This document shows, one piece after another, positions 45,924 through 58,032 of a stretch of 64,000 nucleotides of DNA. The stretch spans positions 4,340,001-4,404,000 of the forward strand of contig NC_014100.1 of assembly GCF_000092285.1 (NCBI RefSeq), read 5' to 3'. Each line of letters opens with the position of its first letter. Positions within the stretch are counted from its first letter, which is position 1. Source of the stretch: Caulobacter segnis ATCC 21756 (GTDB taxonomy: Bacteria > Pseudomonadota > Alphaproteobacteria > Caulobacterales > Caulobacteraceae). Both the position numbers and the translations under genes were made by a program. Below the pieces are notes generated by a model. It was not told the origin of the DNA and made no database searches. It worked only from the letters and a program-made list of their open reading frames with translations.

Positions 45924-45961
45924 AGAAACGCCCGCCCCGGTGGCCGGAGCGGGCGTTTCTT
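45924..45961. terminator. Second terminator, for the small minus-strand gene
   Basis: Long near-perfect hairpin with outer arms AGAAACGCCCGC and GCGGGCGTTTCT. It lies 35 bases beyond the stop of the small membrane-protein gene and between convergent genes. Confidence 0.75.
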
Positions 45962-45996
45962 CATATCGATGTGACGTGGGAAAGCCGATCCGCGCT

Positions 45997-46149
45997 CTAC
46001 AGGAGCGAAGAAACGCCCCAGGCCAGCAGCCCCCAAAGACCCAGGGACGCCAACATCGCCAATCCCAGGCCAGCCAACGGCGCGAGGCGCGAATCCGGCG
46101 CCGAGAGGGCCATGTCCGTGGGGGAGAACGAGATTTCTACGTCGACCAT
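45997..46149 (-). CDS. Small single-pass membrane protein (50 aa)
   Basis: Starts at an ATG behind a strong AGGAG site. The peptide has a polar N-terminal half (MVDVEISFSPTDMALSAPDS) and one C-terminal membrane helix (LAGLGLAMLASLGLWGLLAWG). It has its own downstream terminator. Function unknown; its place between the LapG-like protease and the Wzy-like gene suggests a link to envelope polysaccharide. Confidence 0.6.
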   Translation of the reverse strand: MVDVEISFSPTDMALSAPDSRLAPLAGLGLAMLASLGLWGLLAWGVSSLL

Positions 46150-46404
46150 GGTCGCAACTCCTGCTTGTCCAAGGAGTACTGCGATGGCGGTAACGCCCCA
46201 TGAAAAATCAGGGTTTATTGGGATTAAACACGACGAGGCGCACGCATCGGCTCGCAGCCGCCTTGTTCCGTTCGCGTCCAACATCGAGGTCGCTTGTCAG
46301 CGCCTTCTAACCCGCCTCCCCCTGAAAGATAGTTTAAGACTGGCGCGCCCGTACGGTCGTTGCCGTCCTATCAAAGGGCGATGTCAACCCGAACCTACGA
46401 CGGC

Positions 46405-48342
46405 TTATTGAGGCGCGGCCTTGGCCTGCTGTTGCTTTGCACGTTCAGACACGATCAAGAACGCCAGACCTATCCGCCCCGCCGGATCGCGGATGCTGTT
46501 GGCCAAGGCGGTCAATCGCCTGGGCCCGCGGCCTCGCGCGAACTCCGTGCGCGCTTGGTACATCACCTGTTGGCGAACAGCCGGCGTCAAGAGCGGCCAA
46601 TGTTCGTAAGCCAGTCGCGCACGGCTCTCGAAGAGGCTGGTCTGGAGCGGCGCTACGGACAGCGAATGGTCAAGGGCCGCATTGGCGGCGTCGACATCTC
46701 CGCGCTGGAACTGCACGGCGGCCATACGCAGCCAGGCGCCGCCGGAGGCCGGACGCAGAGCGACCTCACGTTCGGCACGGGCCAGCATGCGCTTTTGGAT
46801 ATCGGGATCCTTCGTTTCCCGTGCGAGGTCTTTCTCGACGCTACTCGCCAGAACTTCCGCCGACGCGGTCGGCGCCCAGGCCATGTCGCCGTCGAAGCGC
46901 GACGCCACCAGGGGCGTTGCGAAAAGGAGGGAAACAAAGAGGACGCCACCAGCGAAGACGAAACCGCTCACCGTATTCGGGGGCGGCGCGCGGCGCGACG
47001 GCGGGGCGGCCGTCACCGCGCCGAGGCCAACGACGAACAGCGCCTGCAGCGCGGGCACTTGGACAGCGAAATCCGAGAGGCCGTGGATCAGAACCAGAAC
47101 GGCCGCGGCCACGGTTGCGCGAGCCAGCGCGCCGGCCGTGCCGGGTTGGAGACCTTCGCGCGCGGCCCGCCAAAGCGCCGCCAGAGCCCAGGCCGCCATA
47201 AGGACCGTGGCGACGATCCCGCCTTCCTCCAACCATTGAAGATAGAGGTTGTGGGTGGCCCGCACGTCGAAAAGGATCCGCAAGGTCTCGCTGGTGATGA
47301 TCAGCTGGTTGACGACCGGGAATGAGCCCAGGCCAAATCCAAACCATGGCGACCCTTGGAACGCCTGCCAGTGCGCATCGAAGATCGCCCTCCGTACGAC
47401 CAGGTCGCCTTCGAGATTCTCGAGACGAGCCGCCGTGAGATCGGCGCTTCGCATGGCCACGCCGATGACGACCAGCAGAGCCGCGGCGCCGCCGATGATG
47501 GCGACCGCGCCTAGCTTGCGACCTTGGGCCAAGACCTGCCACGTCAGCAGAACCGCCAGGGCGACCACGGTGGCGAAAATCCCCGCACGCGACGCTGTCA
47601 TGGCGAGCGCGACAGCGAACACCGCCGCGGCTCCAAGAGACAGGCTCGCATCGAAACTCATCCGCTCGAGGCGAAGTCTGCCGCCGGTTCGGTGAAGGGC
47701 CTGGGAAAAGAACGCCACGGCGAACACGACACCGATACCCATCAGCGTCGCGGCGCTATTGGGACTCAACAAGGTCGCCGTGAGCCGCCGTCCGCTCCTC
47801 AGCGTGACATGATCCACGATGGCCAGCGCCGCGAACGCGCTCAAGGCCAGCAACATCCACCAGATCAATGTGCGACGTCTGGTCTCCGAGGCTCCGATGA
47901 TCCACGCCGCGTTGAACAGGCAGGCGAGCCCAAGGAGTCGAAACAGGTTCAGGACAAGCGAGGAACGATCCACCGTGATCGAGCCCGCGCCCTTACCGAT
48001 ATAGGCCCAGACTGGATGTGGACCGCCTGGCCCAAACGGCGTCAGCGCCCAGGCGGCGGCGACCAGCATGCCCAAGAACATCAGGCCTGGCCAAGGCGTT
48101 CCCAGAATGCCCGGGACGCGCCGAGCCCAGCCGCATGTGGCGAGCAGGGCCAACAGAAAAAGCGCGTGCAAAGCGCCAAAAACAGAGGCGACCGCGACGT
48201 CGCTGGCGCCGAACACGACGATTTCGGCCAAGACGAGCGCAACGAGGGCGCCGATCGCGACGCCCTCGGAGACTTTTAGCGTTCGGGCTCTTGCCGCGCC
48301 GGGCGATGGCGAGCCCCCGCCCGAACGCGTTCTAGTCCGCAT
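46405..48342 (-). CDS. O-antigen ligase/polymerase family protein (Wzy-like)
   Basis: 645 residues, about 10-12 membrane helices in the first 460 residues, with the large periplasmic loop typical of the WaaL/Wzy family (WFGFGLGSFPVVN, then ATHNLYLQWLEEGG). The C-terminal 170 residues form a soluble region with a TPR-like segment (LRMAAVQFQRGDVDAANAALDHSL). It should polymerise or ligate polysaccharide repeat units in the periplasm. Its start overlaps the Wzc-like gene by 11 bases. Confidence 0.85.
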   Translation of the reverse strand: MRTRTRSGGGSPSPGAARARTLKVSEGVAIGALVALVLAEIVVFGASDVAVASVFGALHALFLLALLATCGWARRVPGILGTPWPGLMFLGMLVAAAWALTPFGPGGPHPVWAYIGKGAGSITVDRSSLVLNLFRLLGLACLFNAAWIIGASETRRRTLIWWMLLALSAFAALAIVDHVTLRSGRRLTATLLSPNSAATLMGIGVVFAVAFFSQALHRTGGRLRLERMSFDASLSLGAAAVFAVALAMTASRAGIFATVVALAVLLTWQVLAQGRKLGAVAIIGGAAALLVVIGVAMRSADLTAARLENLEGDLVVRRAIFDAHWQAFQGSPWFGFGLGSFPVVNQLIITSETLRILFDVRATHNLYLQWLEEGGIVATVLMAAWALAALWRAAREGLQPGTAGALARATVAAAVLVLIHGLSDFAVQVPALQALFVVGLGAVTAAPPSRRAPPPNTVSGFVFAGGVLFVSLLFATPLVASRFDGDMAWAPTASAEVLASSVEKDLARETKDPDIQKRMLARAEREVALRPASGGAWLRMAAVQFQRGDVDAANAALDHSLSVAPLQTSLFESRARLAYEHWPLLTPAVRQQVMYQARTEFARGRGPRRLTALANSIRDPAGRIGLAFLIVSERAKQQQAKAAPQ

Positions 48343-50557
48343 AGTACTTTCGATAGTTCGCGTAATAGTAATAGGAGTCGCCGTAGCCGTAACGAGACTG
48401 GGCCTTGAGGTCCATCTGGGTCAGAGCAACGCCTGCGATGAACGCCCGCGTTCCCTGCAGAAGAGCCAGGGCCGATTGCACGGCCTTAACGGGCGTCTTC
48501 TTCCAACGAACCAGCATCACCACGGCGTCGGTATGCGGCGCGAGGATGCGCGTGTCGGCGATCGCCAGCAGCGGCGCGGTGTCGAGCAACACGATCTCGT
48601 AACGGCCACGCAACTCCTGCAGCAGGCGGTGCATGGCGGCAGACCCCAACACATCACGCGGCGTGTAGGCCGACTTCGCCAGCGGCAGGATATGGGCGCC
48701 GCTCTCGTCGCTAACCAAGGCCTGTTCCAGGGTGGAGACACCGTTCAACACTTCCAGCAGACCTACCTGGGCAGGCTCCTTGAGGAACTGGCTGATCGCG
48801 CTTTGACGAAGATCGCAATCGACGACAATGACCTTGGCGCCCGACGTCGCGAGGGTGCGCGCCAGTGAGAAGGTCGTCGTCGTCTTGCCCTCACCCGGAA
48901 GGGACGAGGTCACCGCGATCACTTTCACCGTTTCGCCGACCTTCGAGAACAGGATCGACGCCCGGAGCTTCCGGAGACTTTCCGCAAAGCTGGAGAGCGG
49001 CTTGATCAACAGATAGTCCGGCGGCGTCACGCCTCGGAGGGTCTTCGCATCGTCGACCGTGGTGTCGAGCGACGGCACGGCGCCCAGATAGGGCAGGCCC
49101 AGGCGACGCTCGACCTCGTCTTCGGTGAACAGACCCGCCATCAGGATTTCGGCGAGGACGATCGACGCCAAGCCCGCGCCGAGCGCCAGCACCAGGCCGA
49201 GCGCCAGGTTCAGGGACGGCTTGGGATAGCTGGCGCCGGTCGGGATCTTGGCCGGCGACACGACACGGGCGTCAGCCTGCTCGATACCTTCTTGAGTCGT
49301 CGTCTGCTTGAAGCGCGACAGCAAGGTCTCGTACAGCGTCTTGACGGATTGAGCCTTGCGCTCCAGCTCCGCCAAACCGATCGCGGCGCGGTTGTTGCCC
49401 GCGAGCGTGCCCTTGGACTGCGAGACGCTGGAGGCGACCGAGCCGGTCCGCTGGCGCGCCACCTGAGCCTGGGCTTCCAGGTTCGAGATGATGCGGCGGA
49501 TTTCAGCCTGGATCTGGGTGTCGATGTCGGCCAGCTCGCGCTTGGCCTTCAGCAGGTCCGGGTGGCGATCACCATAGCGGCCGCTCAAGTCCGCGACCTG
49601 GGCGCTCTTTTCGGAGCGCTGCTTCCGCAATTGTTGCACGACCGGCGAGTTCAGAGATTCGCCGACGTCCTCGCCGGTGCTGCCCCGCGCCAACTGTTGG
49701 CGCGCGATCGACAAGCGAGCGTCCGTCTCAGCCTGAGCGGCCCGGCTGAGCGCCAGCTGCTGGTTCAGACCCGAAATTTCCTGCTCCGTAAGGGTCGCCC
49801 CTTCGGCGCTGAGCAAGTTGTTGGCGATCTTGTATTGCTGCACGGCGGCGTCGGCCTGCGCGACCTGATCGCGAAGCTCGCCCACGCGGGTGTCCAGCCA
49901 CTCATTGGCCTTCTGCGTCGCGTCGAACTTGGCTTCAAGCTGCTCGGTCAAATATAGATTGGCGAAAGCGTTCGCCAACTCCGCCGCGCGTCGAGGATCG
50001 GTGTGCGTGTACTCGATCGAAATCAGATAGGTCAGGCCGGAGCGCCGTACCTTCAGCCCGTCGAGCACATTGTCGACGATCCGTTCGCGACGACGCTGCA
50101 GTTCGGTCGGATCGGTGACGGCGACAGGCGCGGCCGCCTTTTTCAACGACGAGAACCAAGCCGTCGCGCCCTTGGCCTTGGGCAGGAAGGGATTGAAGTA
50201 GGGGTCTTGCTCAAGCTTCAGATCCTTGACGACCCGCGCGGCCAGCGAACGGGACTTCAGAACCTCGACCTCGGTGTCGACAACGGCGGAGTCCGCGGGC
50301 AAGCCCGACAGCACCGCGCTCATGTCGGTCACCTGTTCCTTGCGCACATCCAGCATGACTTGAGCCACCGCCGTATAGCGGGGCGTCTGCTGCAGCGTGA
50401 AAAGAACCACGGCGGCGAAGACCACCACGGCCACCGCCGCGAACAGCCGAAAACGCCGTCTGAAGGTCGCGATCGCGATATTGAGATCAAAAGACAACGC
50501 TCCGGTGTCATTCACCGGAGCGTTCGAAGTTTCATAACCGGAGCCGTCCATAACCAC
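48332..50557 (-). CDS. Wzc-like chain-length regulator and tyrosine kinase
   Basis: 741 residues. A Wzz domain with two membrane helices (near 37-57 and 450-470) encloses a long periplasmic coiled coil. The cytoplasmic BY-kinase domain has Walker A SLPGEGKTTTT, Walker A' VVDCDLRQS and Walker B LLDTAPLL. The tail is Tyr-rich (SYYYYANYRKYY), the autophosphorylation cluster. It controls chain length and couples polymerisation to export. ATG codons at 50557 and 50551 are both possible starts. Confidence 0.95.
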   Translation of the reverse strand: MVMDGSGYETSNAPVNDTGALSFDLNIAIATFRRRFRLFAAVAVVVFAAVVLFTLQQTPRYTAVAQVMLDVRKEQVTDMSAVLSGLPADSAVVDTEVEVLKSRSLAARVVKDLKLEQDPYFNPFLPKAKGATAWFSSLKKAAAPVAVTDPTELQRRRERIVDNVLDGLKVRRSGLTYLISIEYTHTDPRRAAELANAFANLYLTEQLEAKFDATQKANEWLDTRVGELRDQVAQADAAVQQYKIANNLLSAEGATLTEQEISGLNQQLALSRAAQAETDARLSIARQQLARGSTGEDVGESLNSPVVQQLRKQRSEKSAQVADLSGRYGDRHPDLLKAKRELADIDTQIQAEIRRIISNLEAQAQVARQRTGSVASSVSQSKGTLAGNNRAAIGLAELERKAQSVKTLYETLLSRFKQTTTQEGIEQADARVVSPAKIPTGASYPKPSLNLALGLVLALGAGLASIVLAEILMAGLFTEDEVERRLGLPYLGAVPSLDTTVDDAKTLRGVTPPDYLLIKPLSSFAESLRKLRASILFSKVGETVKVIAVTSSLPGEGKTTTTFSLARTLATSGAKVIVVDCDLRQSAISQFLKEPAQVGLLEVLNGVSTLEQALVSDESGAHILPLAKSAYTPRDVLGSAAMHRLLQELRGRYEIVLLDTAPLLAIADTRILAPHTDAVVMLVRWKKTPVKAVQSALALLQGTRAFIAGVALTQMDLKAQSRYGYGDSYYYYANYRKYYAD

Positions 50558-50599
50558 TCTCAGTAATCGGCAAAACTTGCCGTTTCGTGGACGTGTTTC

Positions 50600-51868
50600 T
50601 TAAAACTGAAGCGCGACAGACGCGATCAGCTTGTTGTCCTTGAACGACGCGCCAGATTGGGCGCCCGACGAGTCCTGCTTGAGGTAGTTATAGGTCAGGA
50701 ACAGACCCACCCGACGGTTCAGCAGATAGGTCGCCGTCGCCGAGAAGTTGTCGCGCTTGTCGTCGCGATCAACGCCCTTGTAGTTGTCCTTGCCGTGCGT
50801 GTAGGCGGCCGAGAGCAGGACGTTCCGCATCAGTTCGTGGTCGATCGACGCGCCGATATTGTTAGAGATGAAGCCCTGCGACCCAGGCGCGGTCGATTCC
50901 TCGATGCTCCGCGAGCCATTCAGGCCGATCGTCGTGAGCTGGGTCGGGAACCATTCCAGTCGGCCGACTGCGCTGAAGCCGTCGATATCGGCGAAGATAG
51001 GATTGTCGTACGACTGCTTCATGTAGCCGACCTGAACGTCGCCACGCACCAGCTCCGAAACGTCGAAGTTGGCGCCGACGCCGAGAACATAACCGTCCGA
51101 GGTGCGGTCGGAGGCGGCGATGTTGGCGTCGTAGTCCTTCTTGTTGCCCGTGGCCGACAGATAAACCGCCGTGTCGGGGCTGACCGCATACTCGGCCTTG
51201 GCGCCGTAGTAGAGTTCGTTGCGGTCACGGAAGTCCTGATCGACGATACCCGTACCGGCGACGTTCGGGACATCCTTGTAGTTGAAGTCCTTGTCATCCA
51301 AGCGACCCGTCACGCGGAGACGATTGAATTCCTTGGCCAAGGAAATCGTGCCTTGGGTCAGGTCGTACTTCACCGGCTTACCCGAAGCTGTGGGCGCGGT
51401 CGGGGAGGTGCGGGGCTCGACGAGGCGCTGGGTCTGAATCGAGCCAGTCAGGTTCGAGCCACGCGCGATGTCGACCCGGCCATTCGCAGCGACCGTGTAC
51501 TCTTCGGCGTCTTCGGAACCATTGTCCGAATAGCGGATAATGTTGCCGCCAGCGAACAGGCCTAGGGCGTGACGCGACCAGTCGGAGCGAACCGCCAGCT
51601 CGGGCTTAACGCGCCAGATCGTGTCGTCGACCTTGTTCGTCGCCTGAGCGTAGATGTTGTCGTTGTGTTCGACGTCGACCGTCATGCGCGGATAGAGCGT
51701 GAATCCGCCTGCCTTCTGGCCAGTCGCCTCATAGTCAGGGCGCGGGCGCTGACGGACGCTGACGTTCTTGGCGCGATCGAAGTTAGAGCCGGTTTGTTGA
51801 GCCAGGCCAACCTGAGGAAGAGCCAGAGCGATGCAGGCCATAGCGGCCGAGCACATTAGGAGTCGCAT
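50600..51868 (-). CDS. Outer-membrane beta-barrel protein of polysaccharide cluster
   Basis: 422 residues with a signal peptide (cut near GLAQQ) and alternating amphipathic strands to a C-terminal Phe (SVALQF), the mark of BamA-dependent barrels. It matches the outer-membrane-beta-barrel (BBP2-like) family found in exopolysaccharide operons. It may form the outer-membrane channel that the short Wza-like protein lacks. The start is supported by GGGGATAA upstream. It lies 43 bases before the Wzc-like gene. Confidence 0.85.
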   Translation of the reverse strand: MRLLMCSAAMACIALALPQVGLAQQTGSNFDRAKNVSVRQRPRPDYEATGQKAGGFTLYPRMTVDVEHNDNIYAQATNKVDDTIWRVKPELAVRSDWSRHALGLFAGGNIIRYSDNGSEDAEEYTVAANGRVDIARGSNLTGSIQTQRLVEPRTSPTAPTASGKPVKYDLTQGTISLAKEFNRLRVTGRLDDKDFNYKDVPNVAGTGIVDQDFRDRNELYYGAKAEYAVSPDTAVYLSATGNKKDYDANIAASDRTSDGYVLGVGANFDVSELVRGDVQVGYMKQSYDNPIFADIDGFSAVGRLEWFPTQLTTIGLNGSRSIEESTAPGSQGFISNNIGASIDHELMRNVLLSAAYTHGKDNYKGVDRDDKRDNFSATATYLLNRRVGLFLTYNYLKQDSSGAQSGASFKDNKLIASVALQF

Positions 51869-51940
51869 GTTTATCCCCACCAGTAGGTGGCGGCCAGCGC
51901 ACGTCGTGACGCGCCGGTCCGCCCCGGAATTGTATTTCTG

Positions 51941-52525
51941 TTAGCCGCCGCAGTACGCAGCGACCACGCCGGCGCACGGATCGAACGGAGCCGGCGTCGT
52001 GGTCGTCGTGCCGCCACCCGCCGTCGTGCCGGCGTCACCGCCCGCTGCGGTCGAAGACACGCCTTGCAGGCTCACGAGCACGCTGGGGGCGCCCCCGTCG
52101 GTCGTGGCGGCCGTGACGGTCGCCGACTGCCCGGTGGCCGCCAACTGCTGCTGCACAGCCGGAGCCGAAGCCACTTGTTGAGCCATTTCAGGAGCGACCG
52201 CGGCCGCAACCTGAATGGCGACGCCGGCGCTGACCGTACCGTTCGAAACCGCCTGCACCAGCGCCGCGGCGATCACGGTCGGCGAAGCGCCGGAAGCCGC
52301 CAGAGCGGCGGAAACCGCGGCTTGGATAGCGGCAAGCTTCGCCTGGGCCGACAGACGGGCGAAGCCCGGCTGCGCTGCAGCTTGTTGAGCTGCGGCTTGG
52401 ATCGTAGCTTGCAGCGAAACGGCGGTAGGAGCCGGGGTATTTTGAGCCCAGACCTGACCAGCGCCCATGGGCGCCAGCGCAACGGCCAAGCTGATAGCGA
52501 TCGCCCGAACGCGATGAGAAGCCAT
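51941..52525 (-). CDS. Ala/Gln-rich secreted protein of unknown function
   Basis: 194 residues with a signal peptide (cut near QVWAQ) behind a GGAGGG site. The mature part is rich in Ala, Gln, Val and Ser, largely helical (ATIQAAAQQAAAQPGFARLS), then a Gly/Thr-rich linker and a short C-terminal piece with two cysteines (DPCAGVVAAYCGG). It is the first gene of the polysaccharide operon. I recognise no family. Confidence 0.7.
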   Translation of the reverse strand: MASHRVRAIAISLAVALAPMGAGQVWAQNTPAPTAVSLQATIQAAAQQAAAQPGFARLSAQAKLAAIQAAVSAALAASGASPTVIAAALVQAVSNGTVSAGVAIQVAAAVAPEMAQQVASAPAVQQQLAATGQSATVTAATTDGGAPSVLVSLQGVSSTAAGGDAGTTAGGGTTTTTPAPFDPCAGVVAAYCGG

Positions 52526-52880
52526 GACTGCTCCCTCCAATTTAACGGCGTCCCTTTAGGACAATGTAAACGAATTCTCTAGCCCAGAACGCGCGCATCC
52601 GTCGATTTCTCGGCAGAGGCGTTTCCCGGAGAGCACACTTCCCGTGCAATCCCCGCGAAAGAACACGCGAACGAGCCTTAGACTAAGATTATGACGCGTC
52701 TCTCCGCCCCCGGCAGAACTATCAGACTTCGTCAGCAGGCTCGTTAGGCCTAAAAAAACACGCACGCCGTCGTATTGCAACGCCGCAACTGGAAAATCCA
52801 TAGAAAATGCTGAGAATCTGACCGTTTTCGCGTATTAAGCGATCAAATAGTTCGGTTAACCTGCACTGACTTGGTTAAGA
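52526..52880. promoter_or_regulatory. Upstream region of the polysaccharide operon; no gene
   Basis: About 355 bases with no credible coding frame. GGTTAA occurs at 52854-52859 and 52873-52878, and again inside the end of the next gene (52896-52901), spaced 19 and 23 bases. This could be a regulator site but may be chance. Confidence 0.3.
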
Positions 52881-53948
52881 TTAGGCCGCCGCCGTGGTTA
52901 ACCCGGGAACTTGCTGGCGCTGTACGAGGCAGCCGTACCAACCAAGGCCCGCATAGGTCTCGTACCCTGGCGTCAAGGCGTAGCCGACCGTGACGTCGCC
53001 ATCGGCATAGCTCCCCATCGCCCCCGCCGACGTATCGAGGGGGAAAATTTCGCTGAGAACGCCTTGATTGTCGGAGGACGCCAGAACGCGCCCCTTCTGG
53101 TCGAGCAGCATGACACGTGAGCGTTCACGCTCCTCGCTGGTGAGGCGAACGCCGTCCACAACCGCCTGAGCTTGCGGGCGCCAGTCGAAGTGAACCCCCA
53201 GGACGCCCAGCGGCTTCCCGCTAGCCTCGCCGCCGGCTCGTATGGCCGTCGCGTAGGTTGCGACGGGCGCATCGCCTAGCGCTCGACACTTCTCGATGTC
53301 GCAGGCGACGAAATCGTCTCCGCTCGCAGTGCCCAGCCCTTCCCGGAACCAGCGCGCGTCGGCCACGGATTGGCCCACGACATTTGGGTAGCGCGAGGGC
53401 CGACCATTGGCGACGACCCTGCCTCGCGCATCGCAAATCCAGAGGTCGAGATACACAGTATAGGCGTCAAGTATAACGCCAAGACGTTGGCTTGCATGAA
53501 GCCGGGAGCCTTCGCCCTCTTCTCCAAGACAGGCGACAACAGCCGAGTCCGTCGCCCACCAGCGCACGTCACAGGTTCGCTCATAGAGGTTCCGGTCGAC
53601 GATCTCGATAGCATTGAGCGCCAAATCAGCTAGCCGCTGCCCCCGCATATGGGAAAGGATCGCTCCCCCGATCGCCGAGAGTTCGTCCAGATCAGCGCGG
53701 ACCTGGCTCTCAAGCGCGGCCGCCACAGCGTCTATCTCGGTGGAGATTTTCTTGAATTCTTCGGCGACGATAGCGAAGCCCTTGCCGGCCTCGCCCGCGC
53801 GGGCCGCCACGATCAGAGCGTTGATCGAGAGCATTTTGGCCGCTCGGTTCACCCTCGCGATCTCGCCAATCTTCTCGCCCGCTACGCTCGAAAGTCGTTC
53901 GGACAAGTCCAGGATCCGTTCCGGACGAAAACTGGAGTCCTGCTCCAT
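52881..53948 (-). CDS. Soluble chemoreceptor-like protein with C-terminal sensor domain
   Basis: 355 residues with no membrane helix. The N-terminal 100 residues carry a shortened MCP signalling tip (MLSINALIVAARAGEAGKGFAIVAEEFKKIS). The C-terminal 200 residues look like a Cache-type sensor (LDLWICDARGRVVANGRPSRYPNVVGQSVADARWFREGL, later VMLLDQKGRVLASSD). This reverses the usual sensor-then-signalling order. The ATG at 53948 is chosen; a longer in-frame version is possible. It could be a cytosolic receptor joining an array or an unrelated signalling protein. Confidence 0.75.
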   Translation of the reverse strand: MEQDSSFRPERILDLSERLSSVAGEKIGEIARVNRAAKMLSINALIVAARAGEAGKGFAIVAEEFKKISTEIDAVAAALESQVRADLDELSAIGGAILSHMRGQRLADLALNAIEIVDRNLYERTCDVRWWATDSAVVACLGEEGEGSRLHASQRLGVILDAYTVYLDLWICDARGRVVANGRPSRYPNVVGQSVADARWFREGLGTASGDDFVACDIEKCRALGDAPVATYATAIRAGGEASGKPLGVLGVHFDWRPQAQAVVDGVRLTSEERERSRVMLLDQKGRVLASSDNQGVLSEIFPLDTSAGAMGSYADGDVTVGYALTPGYETYAGLGWYGCLVQRQQVPGLTTAAA

Positions 53949-54131
53949 AACTGACGCGCCCCCACGCACGCTTAAGCGAATCACCTACCTCCAGGAAGAT
54001 GACGCCGTCGCCATGACCGCGCGACGGCATGACACCACGCCTGCCGCTTCTTGTCGCCTCCACGATGTGAAAACGCCGGAACGCCCTTGAAACGGGCGCC
54101 CGGCGCTCAGAAAACAATCGTTTGCGAGGGG

Positions 54132-56594
<2,463 letters not shown>

Positions 56595-56598
<4 letters not shown>

Positions 56599-57758
56599 TC
56601 GTCTTCCAGAGTAGTCAGGCCGGCGTCGCACACGCGAACACCTAGCGCCCGACCCTTGAGATGGTCGAACAGCGACTCGTCCGTGCCGGTGAGGAAGGCC
56701 TGGAGCTTGAGCGCCGTGAGTTCGTCGGCCAATGCGGCTCGTCTCGCAAGATCGAGATGCGCGGCGACTTCGTCGAGCAATATTACAGGATTCGGCGCGG
56801 ATTCCGCACGCGAAAGTCGCGCGGCCTGGGCCAAAACGAGGTTCAAAATCAGCGCTTTCTGCTCCCCAGTCGAGCATTCGGCCGCGGGCCGGTCTTTCTC
56901 GACATGGAAGATGGCCAGATCGCCCCGGTGCGGACCCGTCAGGGCCCGTCCGGCGGCGCCATCTCTTGCCCTGGCGGACAGGAGCGCAGCGGCGAGCTTC
57001 TCTTCTATTTCAGCGAAGGGAACGCCTTCCAGCGCGAGCTTTTCCCAATCGCCGGTCAAGGTCAGGCGCGCCTGGGGGAAAGGACGATCGCCGCGTCCAT
57101 CGATCTCGGCCTGCAAGGCCTGGAGCGTGCGAGCCCGGGCTTGCGCCATCAGCGCGCCGCTCTCGGCCAGCCTCGCCTCCAATGCGTTGAGCCAAGTCGC
57201 ATCGGGTGGCGCTCCGCGTTCGACCGCCTCGATCAGAAGACGCATCCGTTCGCGTTGGGCCTTGTCATAGGCGTTGGCGTTCGCCGCATGCTGAGGCTCG
57301 CCGGCGAAGACGAGCCGGTCAAAGAAACGCCGGCGCTCCGACGCCGCTTCCAGGAAAAGGCGATCCTGGGCGGGGGTGAGCCAGATTGGCCGGACGTGAT
57401 CGGCCAAGCGGCCCGGTGAGACGGTTTCACCGTCGAGGCGAACCGTCCGACGGCTGGCGCCGCCCTGCTCGACGCCCGTTCCGATCCGAACGGGCGCGTC
57501 GGGGCCGCTCTCGACCTCCGCCGCGACAGCCCATGGTCGGCCAGTCGCCTCGCCGGGAAGCCTTCGTCCAACCTCGGCGAGGTTGGCGCCTCGCAGCCCC
57601 TTGCCGGGCGTCAGAAGGCTGATGGCTTCCAGCAGGTTGGTCTTCCCAGCGCCGTTAGGGCCGAACAGATAGACGCTGCGCCCGCTCGTCTCGAGTCGCG
57701 CGCGCTCGTAGGAGCGGAAGTCGGTCAGTGTCAGGGAAAGCAAAGCGGCCGACGCCAT
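56595..57758 (-). CDS. recF: DNA replication and repair protein RecF
   Basis: 387 residues. Walker [16 protein letters not shown], the signature-like [10 protein letters not shown] and Walker [15 protein letters not shown] identify RecF, an SMC-like ATPase that loads RecA at gaps with RecO and RecR. It lies directly before gyrB with an ATGA overlap, as in many bacteria, though dnaN is about 3.8 kb away here. Confidence 0.95.
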
Positions 57759-57801
57759 AAGCGCCTAATAGCACTTCACGCGAGATACGCAGCCTCGGAC
57801 T

Positions 57802-57954
57802 TCAGGTGAAGCGGCCGCCCCCGGTCGCCAAATGCGCGAAGGCCTGAAGATCGCCCCGAAGGAGGTGAATCATATGCCGCCCGCCCACCAGGACGACCGC
57901 CCAGACGCCGACACTCAGAACGACCGCGGCGACGCGTTCCCAGGAAATGCGCAT
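57802..57954 (-). CDS. Small single-pass membrane protein (50 aa)
   Basis: Starts at an ATG with GGAG seven bases upstream. One membrane helix (WERVAAVVLSVGVWAVVLVGG) is followed by a short cytosolic or periplasmic tail. Most codons end in G or C. Function unknown; it sits 43 bases before recF. Confidence 0.55.
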   Translation of the reverse strand: MRISWERVAAVVLSVGVWAVVLVGGRHMIHLLRGDLQAFAHLATGGGRFT

Positions 57955-58032
57955 GTCCAGACTCCGTGAGAGTACGGACATGCGCCAGCACCTTGGCCGC
58001 AACAGGTCGGGATAATGGCGAAAGCTTGCGCC

